Source: an uncultured Bacilli bacterium
GTDB lineage: Bacteria > Bacillota_I > Bacilli_A > RF39 > UBA660
Length of the DNA: 39,655 bases
Assembly: GCA_910583945.1 (NCBI GenBank)
Contig: CAJTYF010000012.1
Coordinates: forward strand, 1 to 39,655
Direction of reading: 5' to 3'
The position numbers and the translations under genes are program-made. The first letter of the stretch is position 1, and each line of letters begins with the position of its first letter. Below, in pieces: positions 16,642-24,293 of this stretch. The notes under the pieces are model-generated. The model ran no database searches and was not told the DNA's origin. It worked only from the letters and a program-made list of their open reading frames with translations.

Positions 16642-16666
16642 TTTCTTTCTTTCTTTCTTTATTATA
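16642..16666 (-). promoter_or_regulatory. murC -10 and (AAAG)4 leader tract
   Basis: On the minus strand a perfect TATAAT (16666-16661) is followed directly by four to five AAAG units (16660-16642) and then AGAGG and the murC ATG. No clear -35 is seen. Slippage would change the distance from promoter to ribosome site, not the reading frame. Confidence 0.55.
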
Positions 16667-16735
16667 ACTTATGAAATAAAAAATAGATAGTTAATTTTAT
16701 TTTAATATTGTATAATAAAGAAAAGAGTGTGATGT

Positions 16736-17686
16736 TTGGTGTTAGAAAATAAAATTATTATTTTACCTGTTTTTCCTATATATGCAGACAATCAAAAATT
16801 TTTAGATTTTATTAAAGAATTGGTTTTTAATCAGTACAAACTTATTATTATAGATGATGGGAATGGCGAGAATGAAAATGATTATTTTCATCAAATGGAG
16901 TCTTTTGCTAAAGTCATAACCCATAAAAATAATGTAGGAAAAGGCGCTTCTATTAAAGAAGCATTAAAATATATTCGAGAGCATTATAATAAGAATACGG
17001 TTATTATGACTTTTGATTGGGAGGATGGATTTTTAATTTCGGAACTTGATACGGTTTGTAAAATGGCTTTTGTAAAAATGAATACATTAGTTATTGGAAA
17101 GAAAGAGAATGAGAAAAAAATCGTTAAGAGTAAAATTTTAGGTTTTCGTTATGAATTGATTGATTTTTTAAATACAGTTTCAGGAAGTCGTTCTTCTTAT
17201 TTTATGAATATTAATCTTAAATGTAAACAAAATCAAGTTCCTATTCATGATCTTCTTTTTACTTCTTCTCATGGATCGAATTCGCTAGATGTTGTTGAGA
17301 AGAAAATAGAAGATTATGCTGAATCGACAAAGTCGTTCCGAGAAAAAGTTTCTTTAATTAGTTTTGGGATGGATTATTTTTTATTTTTGATTTTAACTTT
17401 ATTTTCTAATAATCATTTTATTCTTGCTAACCTATTTGCCCGTCTTATTAGTTCTCTTCTTGATTTTTACAAAAAAAGAAGTCATTATGTTTCGTTTAAT
17501 GAAGAAGCCAAAAAATATTTTGGAGTGATAGGAAGTCTTTTAATTGGTGAAAGTGTTTTATTATTTTTATTGATTCAACTTTTTCATTTGCCTCTTTTTA
17601 TGGCCAAATTATTTTCAGAAATTATTTTTGTACTGATTTATTATGGTGTTATACAATATATTTGGAAAGATAATAGTAATTCGTGA
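16736..17686 (+). CDS. GT2-like glycosyltransferase fused to a GtrA-type membrane domain
   Basis: The 316-residue protein starts with a GT-A-like domain (KIIILPVFPIYADNQKFLDFI, YKLIIIDDGNGENEN, NNVGKGASIKEAL). From about 205 it has about four hydrophobic segments typical of GtrA flippase-like proteins (FLFLILTLFSNNHFILANLFAR, LLFLLIQLF). Such fusions move sugars onto or across the membrane through polyprenyl-phosphate carriers. The usual catalytic DxD stretch reads MTFDWEDGF, so activity may be altered. The start is uncertain: TTG at 16736 or GTG at 16739, with GAGTGTGAT as a poor ribosome site. A TATAAT lies at 16711-16716. Moderately sure of the family, unsure of the substrate. Confidence 0.75.
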   Translation: MVLENKIIILPVFPIYADNQKFLDFIKELVFNQYKLIIIDDGNGENENDYFHQMESFAKVITHKNNVGKGASIKEALKYIREHYNKNTVIMTFDWEDGFLISELDTVCKMAFVKMNTLVIGKKENEKKIVKSKILGFRYELIDFLNTVSGSRSSYFMNINLKCKQNQVPIHDLLFTSSHGSNSLDVVEKKIEDYAESTKSFREKVSLISFGMDYFLFLILTLFSNNHFILANLFARLISSLLDFYKKRSHYVSFNEEAKKYFGVIGSLLIGESVLLFLLIQLFHLPLFMAKLFSEIIFVLIYYGVIQYIWKDNSNS

Positions 17687-17722
17687 AAAAATATGGTACA
17701 GTAATAGAGTAAGGAGTTTGAA

Positions 17723-18382
17723 ATGAGAAAAATATTAGGTTTATTAATTTCTTTAATGCTTGTTTGCATCCCTTTTCAAGTTAACGCATCTAAATATGTT
17801 ACAGAAAATTTGGAGCAAGTTTTGACTACAGAAGGAATCGAGCATGATTTAAGTCAATATCAAGAGAGTGAAGATAAAATTCCCATTTATATTTTTAGGG
17901 GACATGGTTGTGCTTATTGTAAAGCGTTCTTAAATTTTTTATATAGTATTGTACCAGAGTATGGTAAATATTTTAATTTGGTTTCTTACGAAGTTTGGGA
18001 GAATAAAGAAAATGCTACTTTATTTCAACAAGTGTCAACTTTTTTAAATCAATCTTCTGATGGTGTTCCATTTGTTGTTATTGGAGATCAATTTTTTAAA
18101 GGTTATACTACGGCATATGATGAACAGATTAAAAGTGCAATTAAAAGTCTTTATGATACTAAAAAAAGAAAACGTTATGATGTTTTTAAAGAAATGAATA
18201 AGAAAGAACCTTTTCAATTTTCTAATAATATGTTATTTGTGTGGATTACTTTATTAGTTGGAGGATGCTTTTATTATCAACGTCGTCAATATAAAATTTT
18301 GTTAGAAAAGTTAGAAAAAATAAGTTTACAAGAAGTAAAAATAGAAGAAAAAAAAGAGAAAAAGAAAAAAAGTCAAAAATGA
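17723..18382 (+). CDS. Exported thioredoxin-fold protein with C-terminal anchor
   Basis: The 219 residues open with a signal peptide (MRKILGLLISLMLVCIPFQVNA). A thioredoxin-like domain follows with CAYC (Cys63, Cys66) after YIFRGHG and a probable cis-Pro loop GVPFVVIG near 113. There is one membrane segment near 171-187 and a highly charged Lys/Glu tail. The topology puts the active CxxC outside and the tail inside. It is probably a thiol-disulfide exchange protein for secreted cysteine proteins, several of which this window encodes. AAGGAG sits 6 nt before the ATG. The TGA stop lies inside the terminator. Confidence 0.85.
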   Translation: MRKILGLLISLMLVCIPFQVNASKYVTENLEQVLTTEGIEHDLSQYQESEDKIPIYIFRGHGCAYCKAFLNFLYSIVPEYGKYFNLVSYEVWENKENATLFQQVSTFLNQSSDGVPFVVIGDQFFKGYTTAYDEQIKSAIKSLYDTKKRKRYDVFKEMNKKEPFQFSNNMLFVWITLLVGGCFYYQRRQYKILLEKLEKISLQEVKIEEKKEKKKKSQK

Positions 18383-18389
18383 CTTTTTT
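18365..18389 (+). terminator. Intrinsic terminator of the thioredoxin-like gene
   Basis: AAAAAAAGTCA, an AAAA loop and TGACTTTTTT. The GTCA/TGAC core is short but continued by A-T pairs and ends in a T-run. Confidence 0.7.
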
Positions 18390-18496
18390 CTTACTTTTTA
18401 GGGAAATGTTAAGTTTGGTTGCTAAATTTCCAAGTTGAGTTTCTGGTATGCACTCACTTTTTGTTATATCGTTTTATTCGTGAAGGAGAAATGTTT

Positions 18497-19099
18497 ATGT
18501 TAGGAGAAAGATTATATGAACTTAGAAGAAAGAAAAATTTGAGTCAGGAAGAAATGGCCGAAAAGTTAAATGTTTCGCGTCAAACTATTTCAAAATGGGA
18601 AACGAATCAAAGTCAACCCGATTTTGATAAAATTATACCCTTATGTCAGCTCTTTAATATTAGTAGTGAGGAGCTATTGACTGGAAAAAAAGCAATAAAA
18701 GATTCAGTTGAAGTAAAAGAAAATAAAAAAAAGACCGCTTTGGTGATTAGTTTAAGTGTCTTTTTATATTTTTTAGCGCTTATATGGGTTACGATTGCGG
18801 AGCCCCTTCCGTTTATAGGAGAAAATTTAGTAGGAAGTATTTTTTTATTTATTTGTGCTATTCCAACTTGTCTTCTTATTTTTTATTTTGTGAGTCTATC
18901 TAAAAATCATAAAGAAGAAAAAAAAGTAAACGAAGTTTATAAAAAATACGATGAATTGGTGTCTATCTTTTTTACGATTATTTATTTAATTATGAGTTTT
19001 GTTACTAAAGCCTGGCATTTGACTTGGATATTGTGGGTTGTCTATGCATTAGTTATAGAAATTATTCATATTCTTTTAAAAATGAAGGAGGAGCAATAA
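18497..19099 (+). CDS. XRE-family regulator with membrane segments
   Basis: A clear N-terminal helix-turn-helix (MLGERLYELRRKKNLSQEEMAEKLNVSRQTISKWE, about residues 1-60) of the type linked to membrane or envelope stress genes. About four hydrophobic segments follow at 80-195 (TALVISLSVFLYFLALIWV, LVGSIFLFICAIPTCLLIFYF). Total 200 residues. The ATG at 18497 has AGGAG 8 nt ahead; ATG 18491 is too close to it. It overlaps the next gene by one base (TAATG), so the two are translationally coupled. I infer that the DNA-binding domain responds to an envelope signal through the membrane part. Confidence 0.85.
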   Translation: MLGERLYELRRKKNLSQEEMAEKLNVSRQTISKWETNQSQPDFDKIIPLCQLFNISSEELLTGKKAIKDSVEVKENKKKTALVISLSVFLYFLALIWVTIAEPLPFIGENLVGSIFLFICAIPTCLLIFYFVSLSKNHKEEKKVNEVYKKYDELVSIFFTIIYLIMSFVTKAWHLTWILWVVYALVIEIIHILLKMKEEQ

Positions 19100-19920
19100 T
19101 GGAAAAGACACTTAAATATGTTTTAGTAGGATTTTTAGCTTTTCTTGCTTTAGGGCTCCTTGTTTTTATGATTTTTGCGATGAGTAAAAAAGATTGGTTT
19201 TTTTCTTTTTTTACTGAAGAAAGTCATTTGGTTTTAGAAAAGGATTATGATGTTTCGACTTTTGACACTATTAAAATTTTGAGTACTTATTCGGATGTGC
19301 GCGTTTTAAATCACGAAGCTTCTTCTGTAAAAGTTTTAATTTATAGTTCTAATGATCAAGCAACAAGTGAAATAAATAAGCAAACACTAGAAATTAATAA
19401 AAATGATCGAAAGTATGGTTGTTTTGGTTTTTGTAGTCATAAAGAAGAGGTTGTGGTTTATTTACCTCATGATTTTAATAAAGATCTGTTTATTCATACA
19501 GTGAGTGGGGAGGTTGATGTAGAGAATTTTTCTTCTTTAGATATAGAAGTTAAAACGACAAGTGGAGATGTATCCGTCAATCATGCTTCAAAGGTTTCTA
19601 TTGAAAGTATAAGTGGAGAGGTTTTTATTGGTACGGTTTTAGATGTGTTGTTAAAAACAGTTAGTGGAGATATTAATATTCATTCTATAAATAAGACGAT
19701 TCAGGCTTCTACTACGAGTGGAGAGGTTTTAATTGATTTTTTAACTTTAGAAGCGGAGAGCTTCATAGAAACGGTGAGTGGAGACGTGGAAATAAGAGAG
19801 GGAACTCGTATTTATGTTGATGCCAAAAGTACAAGTGGTAATCTTGAAATTCACTCTCAAGATTCTTCATTCATTCCTTTGAAGATCAAAACAATAAGTG
19901 GGGATATTTTAGTGGGATAA
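19099..19920 (+). CDS. DUF4097-type beta-repeat membrane protein
   Basis: The 273-residue protein has one N-terminal membrane segment (YVLVGFLAFLALGLLVFMIFA). An extracytoplasmic beta-solenoid-like region from about 50 to the end follows. It shows the alternating TTSGDV / SISGEV / TVSGDI rungs, about every 20 residues, that define DUF4097 (adhesin-like) proteins. CFGFC near 112 could form a disulfide. AAGGAGGAG precedes the ATG, which overlaps the stop of the XRE membrane regulator. Pairs of this kind are frequent in Firmicutes and may form an envelope-sensing unit. No binding partner is visible. Confidence 0.85.
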   Translation: MEKTLKYVLVGFLAFLALGLLVFMIFAMSKKDWFFSFFTEESHLVLEKDYDVSTFDTIKILSTYSDVRVLNHEASSVKVLIYSSNDQATSEINKQTLEINKNDRKYGCFGFCSHKEEVVVYLPHDFNKDLFIHTVSGEVDVENFSSLDIEVKTTSGDVSVNHASKVSIESISGEVFIGTVLDVLLKTVSGDINIHSINKTIQASTTSGEVLIDFLTLEAESFIETVSGDVEIREGTRIYVDAKSTSGNLEIHSQDSSFIPLKIKTISGDILVG

Positions 19921-19932
19921 GTGGATTTCTTT

Positions 19933-19977
19933 TTGCTATTTTCTATTCTTCATAGTATAATAGAAACGTAAGAATAG
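19933..19977 (+). promoter_or_regulatory. Phosphoketolase promoter with flanking inverted repeat
   Basis: TTGCTA (19933-19938), a 17-bp spacer and a perfect TATAAT (19956-19961). CTATTCTT (19943-19950) and AAGAATAG (19970-19977) form an 8-bp inverted repeat around the -10, with the right arm running into the AGGGG ribosome site. It could be an operator or a leader hairpin. Confidence 0.55.
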
Positions 19978-19987
19978 GGGATTGATT

Positions 19988-22387
19988 ATGCAAGAGAAAA
20001 CATTATCAAATGAAAGTCTTTCTTTAATGGATCGTTATTTTAGAGCGGCGAATTATTTAAGTGTTGCTCAACTTTATTTAAAGGATAATCCATTGTTGCA
20101 AAGAAAGTTAAGTTTTGAGGATATTAAATCAAAGTTAGTCGGACACTGGGGCACGGTTCCAGGGCAAAATTTTTTATATGTGCATTTAAATCGAGTTATT
20201 AAAAAATTCGATTTAAATATGATGTATATTTGTGGTCCTGGACATGGTGGACAAGCTCTCGTTTCAAATACTTATTTAGAGGGAAGTTATAGTGAATTTT
20301 ATCCAGATATTACGGAAGATTTAGAAGGATTAAAAAAATTGTGTAAACAGTTTAGTTTTCCTGGAGGGATTGGGTCGCATGCAACACCAGAAACACCTGG
20401 CTCTATTAATGAAGGTGGAGAATTAGGGTACAGTCTTTTACATGCTTTTGGTGCTGTTTTTGATAATCCAGATTTGATTGCTACGTGTATGATTGGCGAT
20501 GGGGAAGCTGAAACAGGACCTTTAGCAACGAGTTGGCATTCTAATAAATTTTTAAATCCTATGACGGATGGAGCGGTGTTGCCTGTTTTGCATTTAAATG
20601 GTTACAAAATTTCAAATCCAACGGTTTTATCACGAATTTCTGATATTGAATTGGATGCCTTTTTAAGAGGTTGTGGTTGGGAACCTTTTTATGTTAATGG
20701 GGAAGAACCTATGATTTTACATGAAGATATGGCCACCGTTATGGATACGGTTATTTTAAAAATTAAAGAGATTCAAAGAAAAGCTCGAGAAAAAAAGGAT
20801 GTTTCAAGACCTATGTGGCCGATGATTGTTTTAAGAACACCAAAAGGTTGGACAGGGCCTAAAGAGATTGATGGGAAAAGAATTGAAGGAAGTTTTCGTG
20901 CCCATCAAATTCCTATTGAAGTGACTAAAGATCATCCTGAAAGTTTAAATCGTTTAGAAGATTGGCTTTTAAGTTATAAACCTGAGGAATTATTTTTAGA
21001 AAGTGGACAATTGATGCCTGAATTAAAAGCTCTTGCTCCAGAAGGAAATCGACGTATGGGGTGTAATCCACATGCGAATGGAGGTCATTTATTACGACCT
21101 TTAAAACTTCCAGATTTTAAACAATTTGGGGTATCGGTGGATTTTCCTGGAAAGGTTATCGCTCAAGATATGTTAGAGTTAGGGAATTTTATTAAGGCGA
21201 TTATTTCAGAAAATCTTGAAAAGAACCACTTTAGAATTTTTGGTCCAGATGAGGCTTTGTCGAATCGTTTAATGAAAGTTTTTGATGTCACAAAACGTAA
21301 ATGGATGGTAACGACTAAAGCGAATGATGAATTTTTAGCACCAAACGGTTTAGTGATGGATTCTTTCTTATCCGAACACGCTTGTGAAGGATGGTTTGAA
21401 GGATACTTACTCACTGGAAGGCACGGCTTTATTCATAGTTATGAGGCTTTTATTCGAGTGATTGACTCTATGGTAAGCCAACATGCTAAATGGCTTAAGA
21501 TGGCTTCACATATTTCATGGAGAAAAGAGATTGCTTCTTTAAATATTTTATTAACCAGTCATGTTTGGCAACAAGATCACAATGGTTATACCCATCAAGA
21601 TCCTGGTTTTTTAAACCATATTATTACAAAAAAAGCCAATATTGTGCGTATCTATTTGCCACCGGATGCCAATACGTTAATTTCTTGTTTTAATCATATT
21701 ATGGGAACCAAAAATTATATTAATGTGTTAGTAGCTAGTAAACATCCAAAACCACAATGGCTTACAATGGATGAGGCCTCAAAGCATTGTGCTAAAGGTA
21801 TAGGCATTTGGGGCTTTGCTAGTAATGATTATGGTTATGTTCCAGATTTAGTTATCGCTACTTGTGGGGATATGGCTACGCTTGAAGGCCTGGCGGCGGT
21901 AAGTATTTTAAGAGAATTTATACCAGAAATTAAGATTCGATTTGTTAACGTGGTGGATTTAATGAAGTTACAATCGGATACCTTGCATCCACATGGTTTA
22001 AGTGATCACGATTACGATATGATTTTTACTAGAAATAAACCTATTATCTTTGCTTTTCATGGCTATGCGAATTTAATTCATGAGTTGACGTATCGTCGTC
22101 ATAATAATCATTTACACGTACGTGGGTATAATGAAGAGGGAAGTATTACCACACCTTTTGATATGAGAGTTTTAAATGAAGTGGATCGCTATCACTTGGT
22201 GATGTTGGCATTAAATCATTTGTCTAATTTTGAAGAGAAAAGTAGCTATCTTTTAGAATATTGCAAAAATATGTTGGTTAAACATTCTGATTATATCAAA
22301 GAACATGGTGTAGATATGCCAGAGGTTTCTTCTTGGTCTTGGGAAAATTTTATCAAGAAAACTAATCATGATTTAAACGTTTCTTAA
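19988..22387 (+). CDS. xfp: Phosphoketolase (xylulose-5-P/fructose-6-P)
   Basis: A TPP enzyme that splits xylulose 5-phosphate and/or fructose 6-phosphate with phosphate, giving acetyl phosphate plus glyceraldehyde 3-phosphate or erythrose 4-phosphate. The 799 residues match the family: HWGTVPGQNFLYVHLNR, CGPGHGG, FPGGIGSHATPETPGS, TPP motif GDGEAETGPLATSWHSNKF near 170, LHLNGYKISNPT, and C-terminal ISWRKEIASLNILLTSHVW and WQQDHNGYTHQDPG. AGGGG lies 7 nt before the ATG at 19988. It is a single-gene unit with its own promoter. Together with nifJ it gives two routes to acetyl units. Confidence 0.97.
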   Translation: MQEKTLSNESLSLMDRYFRAANYLSVAQLYLKDNPLLQRKLSFEDIKSKLVGHWGTVPGQNFLYVHLNRVIKKFDLNMMYICGPGHGGQALVSNTYLEGSYSEFYPDITEDLEGLKKLCKQFSFPGGIGSHATPETPGSINEGGELGYSLLHAFGAVFDNPDLIATCMIGDGEAETGPLATSWHSNKFLNPMTDGAVLPVLHLNGYKISNPTVLSRISDIELDAFLRGCGWEPFYVNGEEPMILHEDMATVMDTVILKIKEIQRKAREKKDVSRPMWPMIVLRTPKGWTGPKEIDGKRIEGSFRAHQIPIEVTKDHPESLNRLEDWLLSYKPEELFLESGQLMPELKALAPEGNRRMGCNPHANGGHLLRPLKLPDFKQFGVSVDFPGKVIAQDMLELGNFIKAIISENLEKNHFRIFGPDEALSNRLMKVFDVTKRKWMVTTKANDEFLAPNGLVMDSFLSEHACEGWFEGYLLTGRHGFIHSYEAFIRVIDSMVSQHAKWLKMASHISWRKEIASLNILLTSHVWQQDHNGYTHQDPGFLNHIITKKANIVRIYLPPDANTLISCFNHIMGTKNYINVLVASKHPKPQWLTMDEASKHCAKGIGIWGFASNDYGYVPDLVIATCGDMATLEGLAAVSILREFIPEIKIRFVNVVDLMKLQSDTLHPHGLSDHDYDMIFTRNKPIIFAFHGYANLIHELTYRRHNNHLHVRGYNEEGSITTPFDMRVLNEVDRYHLVMLALNHLSNFEEKSSYLLEYCKNMLVKHSDYIKEHGVDMPEVSSWSWENFIKKTNHDLNVS

Positions 22388-22433
22388 TGAAGCGTTTTCT
22401 TATTTTTAAGATATGTAAATTTGGTTTTAAAGT

Positions 22434-22472
22434 AAAAAAAATTACTAAGTTTTCTATTTAGTAATTTTATTT
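22434..22472. terminator. Bidirectional terminator between xfp and the cold-shock gene
   Basis: ATTACTAA (22441-22448) pairs with TTAGTAAT (22458-22465) around TTTCT-like loop bases, with A-run left and T-run right. Confidence 0.8.
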
Positions 22473-22474
22473 TT

Positions 22475-22681
22475 TTATATATGTTCTATTCTTTTTGTAT
22501 TGATTGCTTGATAGCCTTTTGAAGTTTCTAGTAAATCAAATTCAACTTCTTCATCTTTTTTGAGTGTTTTATATCCTTCTTGAACAATTGATGAATAGTG
22601 AACGAAAATATCTTCTTCATCGGTATATTTGATGAATCCGTAACCTTTTTCATCCTTAAACCATTTAACTCTACTACGCAA
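22475..22681 (-). CDS. Cold-shock-domain protein
   Basis: A 68-residue single-stranded nucleic acid binding protein, the usual size for the family. It shows RNP1 (KGYGFIKY), RNP2 (DIFVHYSSI) and the N-terminal RVKWFKDE. I choose TTG at 22681 because GAGGTG ends 7 nt before it and it yields the normal N-terminus (MRSRVKWF). The upstream GTG at 22696 would put the ribosome site inside the gene. A rare start codon could keep its level low. Likely RNA chaperone or general regulator. Confidence 0.88.
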   Translation of the reverse strand: MRSRVKWFKDEKGYGFIKYTDEEDIFVHYSSIVQEGYKTLKKDEEVEFDLLETSKGYQAINTKRIEHI

Positions 22682-22780
22682 CACACAACACCTCACTTTC
22701 GAACTGTATTAAGATTATCATAAAATTTTTTATAAGCCTATGCTTTGATGAGATTTGGTTTGTTCCTGATGAAATTCGGT

Positions 22781-23503
22781 TTAAACGGTTTCATAATTGT
22801 TTTCTTCTTCTAATTTTTCTTTTAATTCTTTTTTCTTGTTTCTAGATAAAAGATTGGTTTTGTTCTTTTTAAAGTAAATCATGTTGGTATTAAAATCTAT
22901 TTTTATAATTTTTTGAAGATTTACGATACAACTTTGATGTGTTTTGAAAAATGAAGAAGCGTTTATAAGTTTTAATTCAATCTTTTTTATACTTTCTTTA
23001 ATACGATAGATGTTATCGGTAGTAATAATGGAAACATAATTATCGTTTAAGTCTTTTTCAAAATATAAAATATCATCGTGTGGAATTTGATAGTATTCAT
23101 TATTATAAGAAAATTTAAATGTTTTTTGATGTTTTAGTATATGAAGGGCTAGCTTGATATCTGCTATGATTTGAGTTTTATCGGAGGTATTTAGATTGAT
23201 GGCATCTAACATGAGTAGTTTTCGACTTTTTACAGCTTCTTTGGTTTCTTTATTGGTTAAAAGAATAATTTGACTGTGCCAATCTCCTAATTGTCTTATT
23301 TGCTTGGCTATTTTTAATCCATTCATTTCAGTGTTTAAGAGATAAATTTTTCGCCCTGAACCATGAATCCTATTTTCCATTTCTAAATCATCGTTCTTAA
23401 AAGTATAAATTTTGTATTTTTCTTTTTGGTTTTCCATAATGTTTGCAATTATTTTTTTAAATTCTGTAACTCTTTGTTTATCATAAATAACAAAAATAAC
23501 CAT
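22781..23503 (-). CDS. LytTR-family regulator with atypical receiver
   Basis: The 240 residues combine an N-terminal CheY-like receiver (about 1-115) with a LytTR DNA-binding domain (about 133-230; DILYFEKDLNDNYVSIITTDNIYRIKESI, FFKTHQSCIVNLQKI). The phosphoacceptor position in IYLLNTEMNGLKIAKQIR is Asn57, where the family has Asp (codon AAC read on the minus strand). No histidine kinase gene is nearby. It may therefore work without phosphorylation. The ATG at 23503 has GGGAG 8 nt ahead; the ATG at 23509 is too close. Cytoplasmic; targets unknown. Confidence 0.88.
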   Translation of the reverse strand: MVIFVIYDKQRVTEFKKIIANIMENQKEKYKIYTFKNDDLEMENRIHGSGRKIYLLNTEMNGLKIAKQIRQLGDWHSQIILLTNKETKEAVKSRKLLMLDAINLNTSDKTQIIADIKLALHILKHQKTFKFSYNNEYYQIPHDDILYFEKDLNDNYVSIITTDNIYRIKESIKKIELKLINASSFFKTHQSCIVNLQKIIKIDFNTNMIYFKKNKTNLLSRNKKKELKEKLEEENNYETV

Positions 23504-23536
23504 TTTCATTACTCCCTTTTTTATTCACACTTTTTT

Positions 23537-23545
23537 ACTATAGCA
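23537..23545 (-). promoter_or_regulatory. Extended -10 promoter of the LytTR gene
   Basis: Minus-strand TGC followed by TATAGT (23542-23537). No convincing -35. Short leader to GGGAG and the ATG at 23503. Confidence 0.4.
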
Positions 23546-23699
23546 AATTTTTAAAATGATTTAATTTCTGACGTTTATAAATTGATAATTATTGTCTAAA
23601 GGAAAAGTTTGTTTCGTGTTTTTAGTTGTTTTTTTAATTTAATTAAAAAATATATAATGGTTTTCAAAGTTTTAGGAAATAATAATTTTAGGTGATTTT

Positions 23700-24209
23700 A
23701 TGCTATTTTTGTGTTTGAAAATTTTTTTTGCTCGTATTTTGGATGTTTCAATTGGCACAGTTCGAACGATGTTAATGGTTAAAGGAAAAACGGTTGTTAT
23801 GACAATTTTAGCCTTTTTTGAAGTGTTTATTTGGTTTATTATTGCTAGAGAAGCTTTAGTGACGGATGTTAAAAGTATTATGATTCCTATTTCTTATTCT
23901 CTTGGTTATGCGACTGGAACGCTTCTAGGTTCTTATGTTTCTAATCGTTTTATTAAAGGAATTGTGGGATTAGAAGTGGTGATTAATAAAGAAAATAAGA
24001 AACTTTTATCTTTAGTTAGAAAACATGGGTACCGTGTATCGGTTATTGATTTAAAAGATGATTACGAAGGAAATAAAAGGTATATGCTTTATTTTCAAAT
24101 TAATAATAAGAATTTAAATAAATTAATTACTTTGATTAAGAAAAATGACCCATGTCCTTTTATTGCGGTTCGAGATACTAAAACTGTTTTTAATGGATTT
24201 GTTAAGTGA
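23700..24209 (+). CDS. UPF0316 (DUF5698/DUF2179) membrane protein
   Basis: The 169-residue protein has about three N-terminal membrane segments (residues 1-80) with the family motif ARILDVSIGTVRTMLMVKGK and SYSLGYATGTLLGSYV. A soluble DUF2179-like domain follows (VVINKENKKLLSLVRKHGYRVSVIDLKD). The family is conserved in Firmicutes but has no assigned function that I know. AGGTGAT lies before the ATG. A TATAAT at 23653-23658 could be its -10. Confidence 0.88.
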   Translation: MLFLCLKIFFARILDVSIGTVRTMLMVKGKTVVMTILAFFEVFIWFIIAREALVTDVKSIMIPISYSLGYATGTLLGSYVSNRFIKGIVGLEVVINKENKKLLSLVRKHGYRVSVIDLKDDYEGNKRYMLYFQINNKNLNKLITLIKKNDPCPFIAVRDTKTVFNGFVK

Positions 24210-24233
24210 AAAGGGATTTGGATTTTGTAAAAT

Positions 24234-24262
24234 TTGACAAAATGAAATAAAGATGCTAGAAT
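24234..24262 (+). promoter_or_regulatory. Consensus promoter at the head of the surface locus
   Basis: TTGACA (24234-24239), a 17-bp spacer and TAGAAT (24257-24262), one mismatch from the vegetative consensus. Confidence 0.75.
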
Positions 24263-24293
24263 ACTTTCTCAAGTTAAGGGGGAAGTGTTTGAT

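Noticed and set aside
18419..18496. Longer N-terminus for the XRE membrane regulator
   Set aside because: The extra residues do not fit the HTH family, and AGGAG sits 8 nt before the ATG at 18497.
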